Assembly (NCBI GenBank): GCA_963716455.1
Contig: CAVQTK010000018.1
Span: 180,783 to 244,782, forward strand
Direction of reading: 5' to 3'
DNA length: 64,000 nt
Source of the DNA: CAVQTK01 sp963716455
GTDB taxonomy: Bacteria > Pseudomonadota > Gammaproteobacteria > Coxiellales > Coxiellaceae
Positions 24,339 to 33,321 of the stretch are shown here, piece by piece; position 1 is the stretch's first letter; each line of letters starts with the position of its first letter. Position numbers and translations under genes: made by a program. Under the pieces are notes generated by a model. The model was given only the letters and a program-made list of their open reading frames with translations, was not told the DNA's origin and made no database searches.

Positions 24339-25859
24339 TCATAAATCAAAAATAATATCTTGGGCAAGTGTAACCTTGCTGCTCCAATTAATAGTTACCG
24401 TTTGCCGACGCATATACGCTTGCCAGGCATTAGATCCCGCTTCTCTGCCGCCCCCAGTATCCTTCTCCCCACCAAATGCCCCACCGATTTCTGCGCCAGA
24501 TGTAGCAATATTCACATTAGCGATTCCACAATCACTACCGCATGCCGATAAAAAATATTCGGCATTATATAAATTTTCAGTAAAAATGGCTGAAGATAAT
24601 CCTTGATGTACGTTATTGTTAAGTTGTACTGCTTCTTCAATAGTCCGAAAAGTCATCAAATATAAAATAGGAGCAAAGGTTTCTTGCTGAACAATTTCCC
24701 ATTCATTCTCGGCACGAACCAAAGCAGGTTCTACAAAACAACCTGGAACTTCCAGAATTTTACCTCCCCATAAAATTTCTCCGCCACTTTTGACCACATT
24801 GCGCAAAGCTACACAGTAATTTTGCACTGCCGTTTTATCAATTAAAGGACCCATTAAATTACGCTCATCCAAAGGGTCACCAATGCGAATTTTTTGATAA
24901 GCCTTTTTTAATAATTCAGTTACTTTATTATATTGAGCTTCATGAATAATTAACCGACGTGTGGTAGTACAACGTTGTCCGGCTGTGCCAATGGCGCCAA
25001 AGAGGATAACAGGGATGGCCAATTCTAAGTTGGCTTGTTCGTCGATAATTATGGCATTATTTCCACTTAGCTCCAATAAGCATCGCCCTAAGCGTTTGGC
25101 AACTTTTTCATTAATTTGGCGACCTACGGCGGTTGAACCCGTGAAAGAAATCATTGCTACACGTTTATCTTCGATTAAAGAGTTAACATGAGATACCTCA
25201 TCTGTAATAAATAAAGAAAAAATCCCCGGCTGAGCATTTGCTAGCATTACTTTGTTACATATCTTTTGAACGGCAATAGCACATAGTGAGGTTTTCGGAG
25301 AAGGCTTCCAAATCAGTGTATTGCCAGAAATAGCAGCAATAAATGCGTTCCAGGCCCATACTGCGACAGGAAAATTAAAAGCGGTAAGAACACCCACTAC
25401 ACCTAATGGGTGCCATTGTTCATACATTCGGTGCCGAAAACGTTCCGAGTGCATGGTTTTACCATAGAGCATACGAGATTGTCCTACGGCAAAATCGGCC
25501 ATATCAATCATTTCTTGAACTTCACCATCGGCTTCTGCTTTTGATTTGCCTGATTCCATGGCTATTAATCGCCCCAGTATGGATTTTTTAGCACGTAGCT
25601 GTTGGGCAATTTGGTAAATAAGTTCACCCCGTTTAGGAGCAGGAACTTCTCTCCAACGAATAAAAGCTTCTCTACTGGAGTTAACAATATGTTGGTAATC
25701 TTCAACAGAACAGCGATAGATTTGACCAATAATTTTTTCATTGGCGGGATTATAGGAATTGATGGCTCCCTCTTTTTCATATGTAGACCACCATATGCTG
25801 CCATCATTTGCACCAGAATTCTTTGGAAAAATTTCTAATTCACTTAACCAATCACTCAT
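24339..25859 (-). CDS. ALDH7-type aldehyde dehydrogenase, probably alpha-aminoadipate semialdehyde dehydrogenase
   Basis: 506-residue NAD-dependent aldehyde dehydrogenase. Catalytic Cys in GTAGQRCTTTRRL and general-base Glu in LLELSGNNAII; NAD site FTGSTAVGRQI; oxyanion Asn in LTAFNFPVAVW. The ALDH7 (antiquitin) features GQRCTTTRR, the GGAFGGEKDTGGGREAGSNAW loop region and MRRQTVTIN near the C-terminus point to oxidation of aminoadipate semialdehyde/piperideine-6-carboxylate, the second step of lysine oxidation. The ATG is one base from the stop of the dehydrogenase upstream (25859), which fits a two-step operon. Confidence 0.85.
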   Translation of the reverse strand: MSDWLSELEIFPKNSGANDGSIWWSTYEKEGAINSYNPANEKIIGQIYRCSVEDYQHIVNSSREAFIRWREVPAPKRGELIYQIAQQLRAKKSILGRLIAMESGKSKAEADGEVQEMIDMADFAVGQSRMLYGKTMHSERFRHRMYEQWHPLGVVGVLTAFNFPVAVWAWNAFIAAISGNTLIWKPSPKTSLCAIAVQKICNKVMLANAQPGIFSLFITDEVSHVNSLIEDKRVAMISFTGSTAVGRQINEKVAKRLGRCLLELSGNNAIIIDEQANLELAIPVILFGAIGTAGQRCTTTRRLIIHEAQYNKVTELLKKAYQKIRIGDPLDERNLMGPLIDKTAVQNYCVALRNVVKSGGEILWGGKILEVPGCFVEPALVRAENEWEIVQQETFAPILYLMTFRTIEEAVQLNNNVHQGLSSAIFTENLYNAEYFLSACGSDCGIANVNIATSGAEIGGAFGGEKDTGGGREAGSNAWQAYMRRQTVTINWSSKVTLAQDIIFDL

Positions 25860-26941
25860 TACTGTAAATACCTTCCGAAACGATTATCTAGAATTTCTCT
25901 TAAGGTAAATTGGCTGGGGTAAACCAATCCACAATATTTCTCTGGTGAATGCAGTACAATATCCACCACACTACAAAGTCCGCTAGCAGTAGCCATTTGG
26001 ATAGCGGAGTAAACTTGGCCCTCAACAGTGGTGGGATAAAATTTATTAACATAACTTTCTTGCATAAGCTGTCCAGCTTGATAACCCTGAACACTTACAT
26101 ACAGGATTACTACATCTTGTCTTGTAGTGGGCAAAATATTTTGTAAAATCTTCTTCAAAGTATGACGATCTTCGCTTAATTTTAAATCCTGCATTAAAAA
26201 TGCCATTTTAGAGCAATGTCCTGGATAACGCAGTGTCTTGTAATTAAGAGTATGCACTTTACCGACATAATTTTGTAACAGCAAACCTAGGCCACCTGAA
26301 GTATTAAAAGCTTCATAGGTTAACCCATCAATATAAACTTGCTCCAAATCTGCTAAGGGATATAAATTTACTACCTCCCCACTAATAATGGCAGGGCAAA
26401 GGTTTGCATATTCATTGATTAGTCCTTCTATCGACCAAGTAAGTGCATACTGTAAAGCATGGCTAGATTGTGACGGTAAAGCCCCACAACGAAGTTTAAC
26501 TATCTCAAGTTGACTAAAGTGCTGCATAAGCTCGTTGGCAACAATATTAATAAAGCCTGGAGCCACCCCACATTGAGGAACAAAAGCTGTCTGGGAATCA
26601 TTAGCCAATTCCATTATGGCATTAGCAGTCACTACATCTTCAGTTACATCAAAATAATGTAAATTGTGAAGTTTAGCTAATTTTGCCATACCTATATTTG
26701 CAAAATAGGGTAAGCAAGATATGATGGCGTGAAATTGATTATTACGAATTAATTCAGCAGCTTGTGTTTGATTTTGCACATCTATGGGAACATAGCGTAA
26801 GTTAGATTTGGATGAGAATGAAGGAGGAGGGCTTAAAACCTGATCCACCAGAGTAATTTGATACAATTGGGGATAATGTGAAAATAATTGAGCTATCGCA
26901 TTACCAATTCGACCACTTCCTGCGATCAGTATGGATTGCAT
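25859..26941 (-). CDS. Saccharopine dehydrogenase / lysine 6-dehydrogenase-like protein
   Basis: 360 residues with an N-terminal Rossmann motif ILIAGSGRIGNAIAQLF, then VPIDVQNQ, ISCLPYFANIGMAKLA and FVPQCGVAPGFINIVA, as in the saccharopine dehydrogenase NAD(P)-binding family. Both saccharopine dehydrogenases and the one-step L-lysine 6-dehydrogenases have this architecture. Coupling with an ALDH7-type enzyme favours a route from lysine to aminoadipate. The exact reaction is uncertain. First gene of a minus-strand operon; divergent from holD across 108 bases. Confidence 0.78.
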   Translation of the reverse strand: MQSILIAGSGRIGNAIAQLFSHYPQLYQITLVDQVLSPPPSFSSKSNLRYVPIDVQNQTQAAELIRNNQFHAIISCLPYFANIGMAKLAKLHNLHYFDVTEDVVTANAIMELANDSQTAFVPQCGVAPGFINIVANELMQHFSQLEIVKLRCGALPSQSSHALQYALTWSIEGLINEYANLCPAIISGEVVNLYPLADLEQVYIDGLTYEAFNTSGGLGLLLQNYVGKVHTLNYKTLRYPGHCSKMAFLMQDLKLSEDRHTLKKILQNILPTTRQDVVILYVSVQGYQAGQLMQESYVNKFYPTTVEGQVYSAIQMATASGLCSVVDIVLHSPEKYCGLVYPSQFTLREILDNRFGRYLQ

Positions 26942-26965
26942 AATAGATTCCTTCTCTATAGTAAT

Positions 26966-27010
26966 CTTCTTGAAATGACTTTACTCTCCCGATATGCTTG
27001 TTTCAAGAAG
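26966..27010. promoter_or_regulatory. Inverted repeat over divergent promoters (lysine operon / holD)
   Basis: CTTCTTGAAA (26966-26975) and TTTCAAGAAG (27001-27010) are perfect ten-base inverted arms, 25 bases apart. The left arm supplies TTGAAA, 17 bases before TATGCT (26993-26998), a fair sigma-70 promoter for holD. Read on the other strand the right arm supplies TTGAAA, 17 bases before TAAAGT. So the arms overlap both possible -35 boxes, as expected for an operator of a divergent regulator or for overlapping promoters. Confidence 0.4.
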
Positions 27011-27049
27011 TCTAATGATTTTAAATTTTGAGTTTAGCGAGATTAGATA

Positions 27050-27472
27050 ATGAAAACAAGCACTGCATCTTACTATCTCCAGGCGATGGGTATTACCGAA
27101 TGGCGCTTACGCCCATTGATTGAAGAAAATTTATATCCTATTTATTGCTACAATTTACATCATTACGGGATACTAGTGGCCTCGGCCGGAATTGATGCCA
27201 CGCAACGAGACTCAGAACGTGTGTTGTTGTCTGCTATTGTAAAAGCGTTGGGTGGGGGAGATGAAGAAAAGATGAAAACTAATTTAGCGCAAATAAAGTT
27301 ACCTTCTAAAACCCAAATCATTTTCTTAGGACAAGATTGCGCAGAACAATTCATAAAGTTGAGAAAAATACCAGCAAATTTTCCTTTGCTAAAAACTCAT
27401 TCCTTAGAGGCAATGTTGTCTAATCCTTTATTGAAGGGGGAGGTTTGGAGGATGCTGTGTGCACTTCGATAG
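27050..27472 (+). CDS. holD: DNA polymerase III psi subunit-like protein (HolD)
   Basis: 140 residues. The opening YYLQAMGITEWRLR matches the clamp-loader-contacting start of HolD (LQQLGITQWSLR in E. coli, from memory), and the end SNPLLKGEVWRMLCAL resembles the family's NP...LW..IC tail. The psi subunit bridges chi (HolC) to the clamp loader; holC lies 3 kb away, which supports the call. The middle is poorly conserved, as usual for psi. The last bases of the gene recur 230 bases downstream. Confidence 0.65.
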   Translation: MKTSTASYYLQAMGITEWRLRPLIEENLYPIYCYNLHHYGILVASAGIDATQRDSERVLLSAIVKALGGGDEEKMKTNLAQIKLPSKTQIIFLGQDCAEQFIKLRKIPANFPLLKTHSLEAMLSNPLLKGEVWRMLCALR

Positions 27473-27708
27473 ACAATCCCCTTTTGCTCTCATAAAGTAG
27501 CTCGCCATCCTTGGCCCAACCTGTGTGCTCTCGAAATACCGCCCGACCAATCCCTGGCCGGGCGTTCGCCGCATGCGGCTCACCATACTACATGTATGCT
27601 GCGCTTTTTCGTCAATTTTTCGTTCAATCTGGTATCAAAATTGAGCATTCTCATGAAGCCAACTATACCACCTGATCTATTACGCTAGTTGCACTTCGAT
27701 AGATAATA
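27461..27708. repeat. Duplicated holD 3' end flanking a palindrome-rich insert
   Basis: TGCACTTCGATAGACAAT at the end of holD recurs as TGCACTTCGATAGATAAT exactly 230 bases downstream. Between them lie a GC-rich hairpin (GCCCG...CGGGC around 27541-27563), the perfect palindrome GCCGCATGCGGC (27568-27579) and a diverged family A repeat (about 27573-27660: GCTTTTTCGTCAATTTTTCG and TTGAGCATTCTCATGAAG). It looks like an insertion with duplicated flanks, or a tandem duplication. No gene is visible in it. Confidence 0.55.
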
Positions 27709-27714
27709 TGGTTT

Positions 27715-30501
27715 TTATTCGATTGCTGATATTTTGTGATGATAAGTTTGCAGCTTCTCTAAAGAACTCAGCAGCTGTTGATATCGTTGCTGTTCTTTCT
27801 CCTTAACTTCAAGAGGGGCTTTTGCCAAGTAGCCAGGATTGTTCAATTTAGCTTGCAACTTAGTTTGCTCTTGCTTTAATTTATTTATTTCTTTATCAAT
27901 GCGTGCTAACTCCATTTTTTTATCAATAAGATCAGTCAGGGGTATATAAACTTCCAATTGATCAATTACTACCATGGCGCTCGCAGAAGGAATTGTCATT
28001 CCTTCTTCTACCCATACAATTTGAGAAGCCTTAGAGAGGTTTTTAAAATAAATTTCATTCTGTTCCAAAAACTGATGATCAAGTGCACTGCCATGATGAA
28101 AATATAAAGAGATATTTTTTCCTGGAGCCACATTCATCTCGCTACGAAGGTTACGAATACCATAGGTAACTCGCTTTAACCAAGAGATAGCATTTATTGC
28201 CTCAACGTTTGGAGTAAAGAGCGGATTGGATTCGGGATAAGGGGCGACCATAATACTTTCGGAAGCACCCTGTTGAATTCGAGGAACCACCTTTTGCCAA
28301 ATTTCTTCAGTAATAAAGGGAATAAGTGGATGCATAAGGCGCAATAATACTTCAAGTACCTCAAGTAATGTCTGCCTTGCCGCATTTTTTTGCTCTGGGT
28401 TAGTGGACGAATTATTTATAGCACTTTTGGCAAGTTCTAAATACCAATCACAATACTCGTTCCAAGTAAATTCGTAAACGAGTTGAGCTATGAGATCAAA
28501 CCGATACTGTTCAAAGGCTACATTGACCTTAGAAATAGTATTTTGTAACTCACTTTGAATCCAATAATCTGCTAAGGAATATTCAAGATTTTTCGAGCGC
28601 AACTGCTCTTCTTCACCCTCAGTATTCATCAAAACAAAGCGTGCAGCGTTCCACAATTTGTTGCAAAAATTACGATATCCGCCAATGCGACTCATATCAA
28701 AATGAATGTCACGCCCAGTACTGGCTAAAGCACAAAAAGTAAAACGTAATGCGTCAGCACCGTAAGCGTCTATTCCTTGAGGAAATTCATCTTGAGTAAC
28801 TTGACGAATAGCTGGGGCCATTTGCGGTTGCATCAAACCAGTAGTTCGTTTTTTAATCAAAAATTCTAAATCGATACCATCCATCAAATCGATAGGGTCT
28901 AAAATATTACCTTTACTTTTTGACATTTTTTGGCCGTGAGCATCTCGAATCAAACCGGTGATATAAACTTCTTGAAATGGCACTTCACCCATAAATTTGA
29001 TGCCCATCATGACCATACGAGCTACCCAAAAAAAGATAATATCAAAACCAGTAACTAGGACATTAGTAGGGTAGAAGGTCGCTAACTCTGCAGTTGGATC
29101 TGGCCAACCTAAACTAGAGAAAGGCCATAAAGCTGCAGTAAACCAGGTATCTAAAACATCTTGGTCTTGCTGCAAATGGACAGTTGAGTCCAAATGGTAT
29201 CGCTGACGTACATCATTTTCATCATAGCCCACATAAGATTGATGTTGCCCGTCATACCATACAGGAATTTGGTGTCCCCACCAAAGTTGACGACTAATAC
29301 ACCAATCTTCAATTTGCTCTAGCCATTGTAGATAAGTTTTAGTCCAACTACTTGGCACAAATTGTAATTTTTTGCTCTGTACCGCATCGGTGGCTGGAGG
29401 TACAAACGAAGCCATCCGTACATACCATTGGTTTGTTAGTAAGGGCTCAAGTATGACACCAGAACGATCACCTCGTGGAAGATTAGTAGTATAATTTTCA
29501 ACTTTCTCAAGATACCCTAATGCTTGTAGATCCATTATTACCCGCTGACGTGCAGCAAAGCGTTCTAATCCCTGATAATCCGATGGAACATTGTTGTTAT
29601 ACTGTGCTGAAGTTGTAAAAATGTTTATCATTTCGAGACGATGACGTTTCCCTATCTCATAATCATTAAAATCATGCGCAGGAGTCACTTTGACACAACC
29701 CGTACCAAATTCAGGCTGAACTATACTATCTCCAATAATTGGAATCTCACGTTCAGCCAATGGCAGTTGCACTTTTTTACCAATTAAAGATTGGTAACGC
29801 ACATCATCCGGATGAACGGCTATCGCCACATCTCCAAACAGGGTTTCAGGACGAGTTGTCGCTACTATTACATACTCTTTATCTTTACTATTGACCAAAG
29901 GATAACGTATGTACCATAGATGACCAGGAGTTGCCTCGTTGATCACTTCTAAATCCGAAACTGCAGTATGCAATTGCGGATCCCAGTTTACTAAACGCTG
30001 TCCTCTATAAATTAAGCCTTCTTCAAAAAGACGGATAAAAGCTGCATAGGTTGCTTTGGTAATAACCGGATCCATACTGTAATGTTCCCGCTCCCAATCA
30101 AGTGAAGCACCTAGACGGTGTATCTGTTGGGTAATAATAGATCCGGATTGTTGACGCCATTGCTCAACACGGTGTAAAAATTTTTCTCGTCCTAAATCAT
30201 AGCGGCTTAAACCTTCTTGCAAAAGTTGGCGTTCCACTACTATTTGCGTAGCAATCGAAGCGTGATCTGTACCTGGTTGCCAAAGAACTCGGTAACCTTG
30301 CATACGTTTCCGACGAATTAAGGCATCCATTATACTTAATTGGAAACCATGTCCCATATGTAAGGTTCCGGTAACATTTGGAGGAGGTAACATAATACAA
30401 TAAGGTTTACCCGATCCCAGAGGTCGATAATATTTTTTTTCTTCCCAGAAATGGGTCCAACGCTCCTCCAGCGCTTTAGGTTGATATATTTTGTCTATCA
30501 T
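27715..30501 (-). CDS. valS: Valyl-tRNA synthetase
   Basis: Class I synthetase, 928 residues from ATG 30501 (MIDKIYQPKALEERW); an upstream in-frame extension reaches into holC and is not used. HIGH motif in PPPNVTGTLHMGHGFQ, editing domain with ATTRPETLFGDVAIAV, KMSKS motif in GQKMSKSKGN, anticodon domain, and the C-terminal coiled coil LARIDKEINKLKQEQTKLQ. The order holC-valS, 19 bases apart, is as in E. coli. Confidence 0.97.
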   Translation of the reverse strand: MIDKIYQPKALEERWTHFWEEKKYYRPLGSGKPYCIMLPPPNVTGTLHMGHGFQLSIMDALIRRKRMQGYRVLWQPGTDHASIATQIVVERQLLQEGLSRYDLGREKFLHRVEQWRQQSGSIITQQIHRLGASLDWEREHYSMDPVITKATYAAFIRLFEEGLIYRGQRLVNWDPQLHTAVSDLEVINEATPGHLWYIRYPLVNSKDKEYVIVATTRPETLFGDVAIAVHPDDVRYQSLIGKKVQLPLAEREIPIIGDSIVQPEFGTGCVKVTPAHDFNDYEIGKRHRLEMINIFTTSAQYNNNVPSDYQGLERFAARQRVIMDLQALGYLEKVENYTTNLPRGDRSGVILEPLLTNQWYVRMASFVPPATDAVQSKKLQFVPSSWTKTYLQWLEQIEDWCISRQLWWGHQIPVWYDGQHQSYVGYDENDVRQRYHLDSTVHLQQDQDVLDTWFTAALWPFSSLGWPDPTAELATFYPTNVLVTGFDIIFFWVARMVMMGIKFMGEVPFQEVYITGLIRDAHGQKMSKSKGNILDPIDLMDGIDLEFLIKKRTTGLMQPQMAPAIRQVTQDEFPQGIDAYGADALRFTFCALASTGRDIHFDMSRIGGYRNFCNKLWNAARFVLMNTEGEEEQLRSKNLEYSLADYWIQSELQNTISKVNVAFEQYRFDLIAQLVYEFTWNEYCDWYLELAKSAINNSSTNPEQKNAARQTLLEVLEVLLRLMHPLIPFITEEIWQKVVPRIQQGASESIMVAPYPESNPLFTPNVEAINAISWLKRVTYGIRNLRSEMNVAPGKNISLYFHHGSALDHQFLEQNEIYFKNLSKASQIVWVEEGMTIPSASAMVVIDQLEVYIPLTDLIDKKMELARIDKEINKLKQEQTKLQAKLNNPGYLAKAPLEVKEKEQQRYQQLLSSLEKLQTYHHKISAIE

Positions 30502-30520
30502 ATTTATCTTTTGTAATAAC

Positions 30521-30949
30521 TCACTTATTGTATATTTTATGGGTCCGTGTTTGGTAACCCAGTTTTTGGTAATGACGAAAATGGTCTCTCGCAATTTGCA
30601 GTAAATTAGGCTGATTAGGAACAATTTGCAAGAGGCGGGTATAATTTCCAGCTGGAAAAGTCTCCAAAGACACATTTAACCAAAGAGGAGCCGAATTAAC
30701 TTCTTGTTTGGAATTACTAGTCACAATCAAAATGGGCTCCACGGTATTTAAAAAATGGTGAGGAATAAAGCTATCCGATTGAAACGTCCATAATAACTCA
30801 TCAAAAATTTTAGTTTCAACCAGAGAAGTGAGTCGAATCCATAGGGAATGACCTTGTGAGTAAACTTTTTCTGTTAATTGACACGCAAAGCTATAGCCAT
30901 CACTAAAATCAGCGCCATTTAATAAATAGAAGTCAACTTGTCGTTTCAT
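30521..30949 (-). CDS. holC: DNA polymerase III chi subunit
   Basis: Chi links the clamp loader (through psi) to single-strand binding protein. Start ATG 30949 (MKRQVDFYLLNG) gives 142 residues; the longer reading adds a non-homologous stretch. Family segments: ACQLTEKVYSQGHSLWIRL, LLWTFQSDSFIPHHF and the C-terminal RDHFRHYQKLGY. The only other gene between it and lptF in many genomes, pepA, is absent here. Confidence 0.88.
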   Translation of the reverse strand: MKRQVDFYLLNGADFSDGYSFACQLTEKVYSQGHSLWIRLTSLVETKIFDELLWTFQSDSFIPHHFLNTVEPILIVTSNSKQEVNSAPLWLNVSLETFPAGNYTRLLQIVPNQPNLLQIARDHFRHYQKLGYQTRTHKIYNK

Positions 30950-30981
30950 TATGAGGGCAATATTAATTGTTATATTACAGG

Positions 30982-31074
30982 CACATGTAAAGATAGTAGT
31001 CGGCATAATAAAAAACTGATGAAAAAAACCAGCATACACGTTAGTATGTGAACCGCGATGCTAGCTTACATGTG
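30982..31074. promoter_or_regulatory. Inverted repeat in the holC/lptF divergent gap
   Basis: CACATGTAA (30982-30990) and TTACATGTG (31066-31074) are nine-base inverted copies about 75 bases apart in the 166-base intergenic region between holC and lptF. A smaller dyad, CATAC...GTATG, lies between them. Could be an operator pair; no protein can be proposed. Confidence 0.25.
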
Positions 31075-31115
31075 AGCTATTAAGTAAAAAAATATAGTGT
31101 CAGAAAAAGAGAGTT

Positions 31116-32201
31116 TTGTCATTGATTATTTTTCGCTATATCAGCAAAGAAATTTATACTACTTTTCTAGCTATTCTTTTAGTCTTGCTGATGATTTTTA
31201 TAACTAACCAGTTTATACATTATTTAAATTATGTAGCACATGGTAATATCACTATGGGGGCAATGGCCAAGCTAATGGCTTTGCAAACTCCTTTCTTGTT
31301 AGGTTATTTAATTCCATTAAGCTTCTACCTTGCTATTTTAATTGCATTCGGCCGCTTATATTTAGATCACGAGATGACAGTTTTAGGTGCCTGTGGAGTT
31401 TCTCCCAGTTATTTGTTTAGTATAATTTTTAGTCTTACCCTGGTAATTACAGTAATAGTTTCGCTATTAATGTTATGGATCCAACCTAGCCTTGATGATT
31501 ACCGATTGCGGATTTTTTATGAATCTGCAGCGCAAGCAACTGTAGAAAAAGTAATGCCTAAACGTTTCCAAAATATAGGAGAAGAGAGCGTATTTTATGC
31601 AGAGCGCATAAAACGTGAAGCAAAAGAAATGGAAAATATTTTTCTAGCACAGCATGATAGTTCAAAGTCGGATCACCAATCCTGGGATATTACTGTGGCT
31701 AAAACTGCTGAAGAAAGAGAAATGAGAGAAGGGCGATTTATGCTTTTTAAAGAAGGATATCGATATATAGGTATACCCGGAAAAAAAAATTATCAAATAG
31801 TGCAATTCAAAGAATATGGAATTAAGCTTTTAAAACAATTACACACCCATAGTGGGTGGCCTAGTAATGCACCTACCCGAGAATTATGGCTACAACGCTA
31901 TACTAGCAGTAAAGCGGCAGCCGAATTACACTGGCGTATAGCTATTCCTATTTCTGTAGCAGTTTTAACTTTATTAGCTTTTCCATTAAGCCGGGTGAAT
32001 CCTAGACGAGGTAAGTTTACTCAATTATTACCTGCAATTTTGCTATTTATTTTTTATGAAAATTTATTATTTGTAGGCCGGGTATGGATTCGTAAAGAAA
32101 TAATTGGACCCGATTTAGGTTTATGGTGGATTCACGGATTAATGATATTAATTGCTTTATTTTTACTGGGATATCGACATTTAAAACATGCACATTCTTG
32201 A
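31116..32201 (+). CDS. lptF: LPS export permease LptF
   Basis: Inner-membrane subunit of the LptB2FG ABC transporter that extracts LPS and passes it to LptC/LptA. 361 residues: membrane segments near residues 12-35, 52-75 and 100-125, a periplasmic beta-jellyroll domain (about 130-265) and three C-terminal membrane segments (IAIPISVAVLTLLAFPLSRV). TTG start at 31116 with AAAGAGAG upstream; a second TTG six bases on is possible. Overlaps lptG by 14 bases. Confidence 0.93.
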   Translation: MSLIIFRYISKEIYTTFLAILLVLLMIFITNQFIHYLNYVAHGNITMGAMAKLMALQTPFLLGYLIPLSFYLAILIAFGRLYLDHEMTVLGACGVSPSYLFSIIFSLTLVITVIVSLLMLWIQPSLDDYRLRIFYESAAQATVEKVMPKRFQNIGEESVFYAERIKREAKEMENIFLAQHDSSKSDHQSWDITVAKTAEEREMREGRFMLFKEGYRYIGIPGKKNYQIVQFKEYGIKLLKQLHTHSGWPSNAPTRELWLQRYTSSKAAAELHWRIAIPISVAVLTLLAFPLSRVNPRRGKFTQLLPAILLFIFYENLLFVGRVWIRKEIIGPDLGLWWIHGLMILIALFLLGYRHLKHAHS

Positions 32202-33252
32202 TCGTTACATCGCTAATTCAGTTATAATCGCAACAGGCCTAGTGGTATTGACCTTATTAGGCATTGAAACCTTGCTCGAATTTATCAATGAGCTTTCCTC
32301 CTTTGGGACGGGCCACTACGGTTTACTACAATTATTTGTCTATGTAGCTATGCAGCTGCCCTCTGATTTATATCAACTGTTTCCGATTGCTGGATTTTTA
32401 GGTAGCTTAATTGGATTAGGTCGGATGGCCATGACCAGCGAGCTAATTGTTATATGTAGTGCAGGAGTTTCTAAAAATCGTATAGCCTGGGCAGTAATTA
32501 AAGCAGCTCTTTTTATGTTAATTTTTGTCACTTTTTTAGGAGAGTGGCAGGCGCCAAAATTGGAATATCAATCAAGAAGCTACAAAGCACAAGCCACCGG
32601 AAAATTACAGAATTTATGGTCGCACGGAGATTTATGGCTACACCAAGAAAATACATTCGTAAGAATTGGCGCCATCTTATCCAAAACTCAAGTTCTCAAC
32701 ATTGCACGTTTTGATTTTGATAAACAAAACCATTTATTGACGGCATTAGTGGCAGAAAAAGCGGAGCTGGAAAAGGGTAAATGGCAACTCGTTAATATTT
32801 CCACTACTCAATTTGTTGGCGATCAAGTGCAAGCCACCCACCTGGATAAACAACCTCTGGGATTTACCTTTCATCCGCAATTATTAGAAAAGAAGATGCA
32901 AAGAGATTCTGAACAACAAACTATCCAAGGGTTATGGCGTAATATTCAGTATCGTCACCAAGCGGGTTTACTTGCCAGCGAACTAGAATTTGCGTTTTGG
33001 CAGCGACTCATGCAGCCTTTCACCACCATAGTGATGATCTGTTTAGGCGTGCCTTTTGTATTTGGCTCATTGCGTCAAGTTAGTATGAGTAGCCGAGTGT
33101 TAACTGGAATTATTGTTGGCTTTAGTTTTTATATGTTAAACCAATTCCTCGGGCCTATTGCGCTAGTTTATCAATGGCCTGCATGGATAGCCGCAACTCT
33201 TCCTACACTATTTTTCTTATTCATTTATTTGGTTCTTAGTAGGAAATATTAG
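32188..33252 (+). CDS. lptG: LPS export permease LptG
   Basis: Partner permease of LptF; 354 residues with the same six-helix plus jellyroll layout. HILDRYIANSVIIATGLVVL at the N-terminus, MTSELIVICSAGVSKNRIAW as the cytoplasmic coupling segment, and LPTLFFLFIYLVLSRKY at the end. The TA of its TAG stop is the left target-site duplication of the miniature element that begins at 33252, so the insertion happened in the stop codon without altering the protein. Confidence 0.94.
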   Translation: MHILDRYIANSVIIATGLVVLTLLGIETLLEFINELSSFGTGHYGLLQLFVYVAMQLPSDLYQLFPIAGFLGSLIGLGRMAMTSELIVICSAGVSKNRIAWAVIKAALFMLIFVTFLGEWQAPKLEYQSRSYKAQATGKLQNLWSHGDLWLHQENTFVRIGAILSKTQVLNIARFDFDKQNHLLTALVAEKAELEKGKWQLVNISTTQFVGDQVQATHLDKQPLGFTFHPQLLEKKMQRDSEQQTIQGLWRNIQYRHQAGLLASELEFAFWQRLMQPFTTIVMICLGVPFVFGSLRQVSMSSRVLTGIIVGFSFYMLNQFLGPIALVYQWPAWIAATLPTLFFLFIYLVLSRKY

Positions 33253-33321
33253 GGTCTGTTGACAATTCATTAATTACTCATATCAAAACTGATTTTTTCA
33301 CTAAAATACGGTCATTGCGAC

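Noticed and set aside
30502..30675. 58-residue N-terminal extension of valS
   Set aside because: The extension lies in holC and has no synthetase similarity; ATG 30501 matches the family start.
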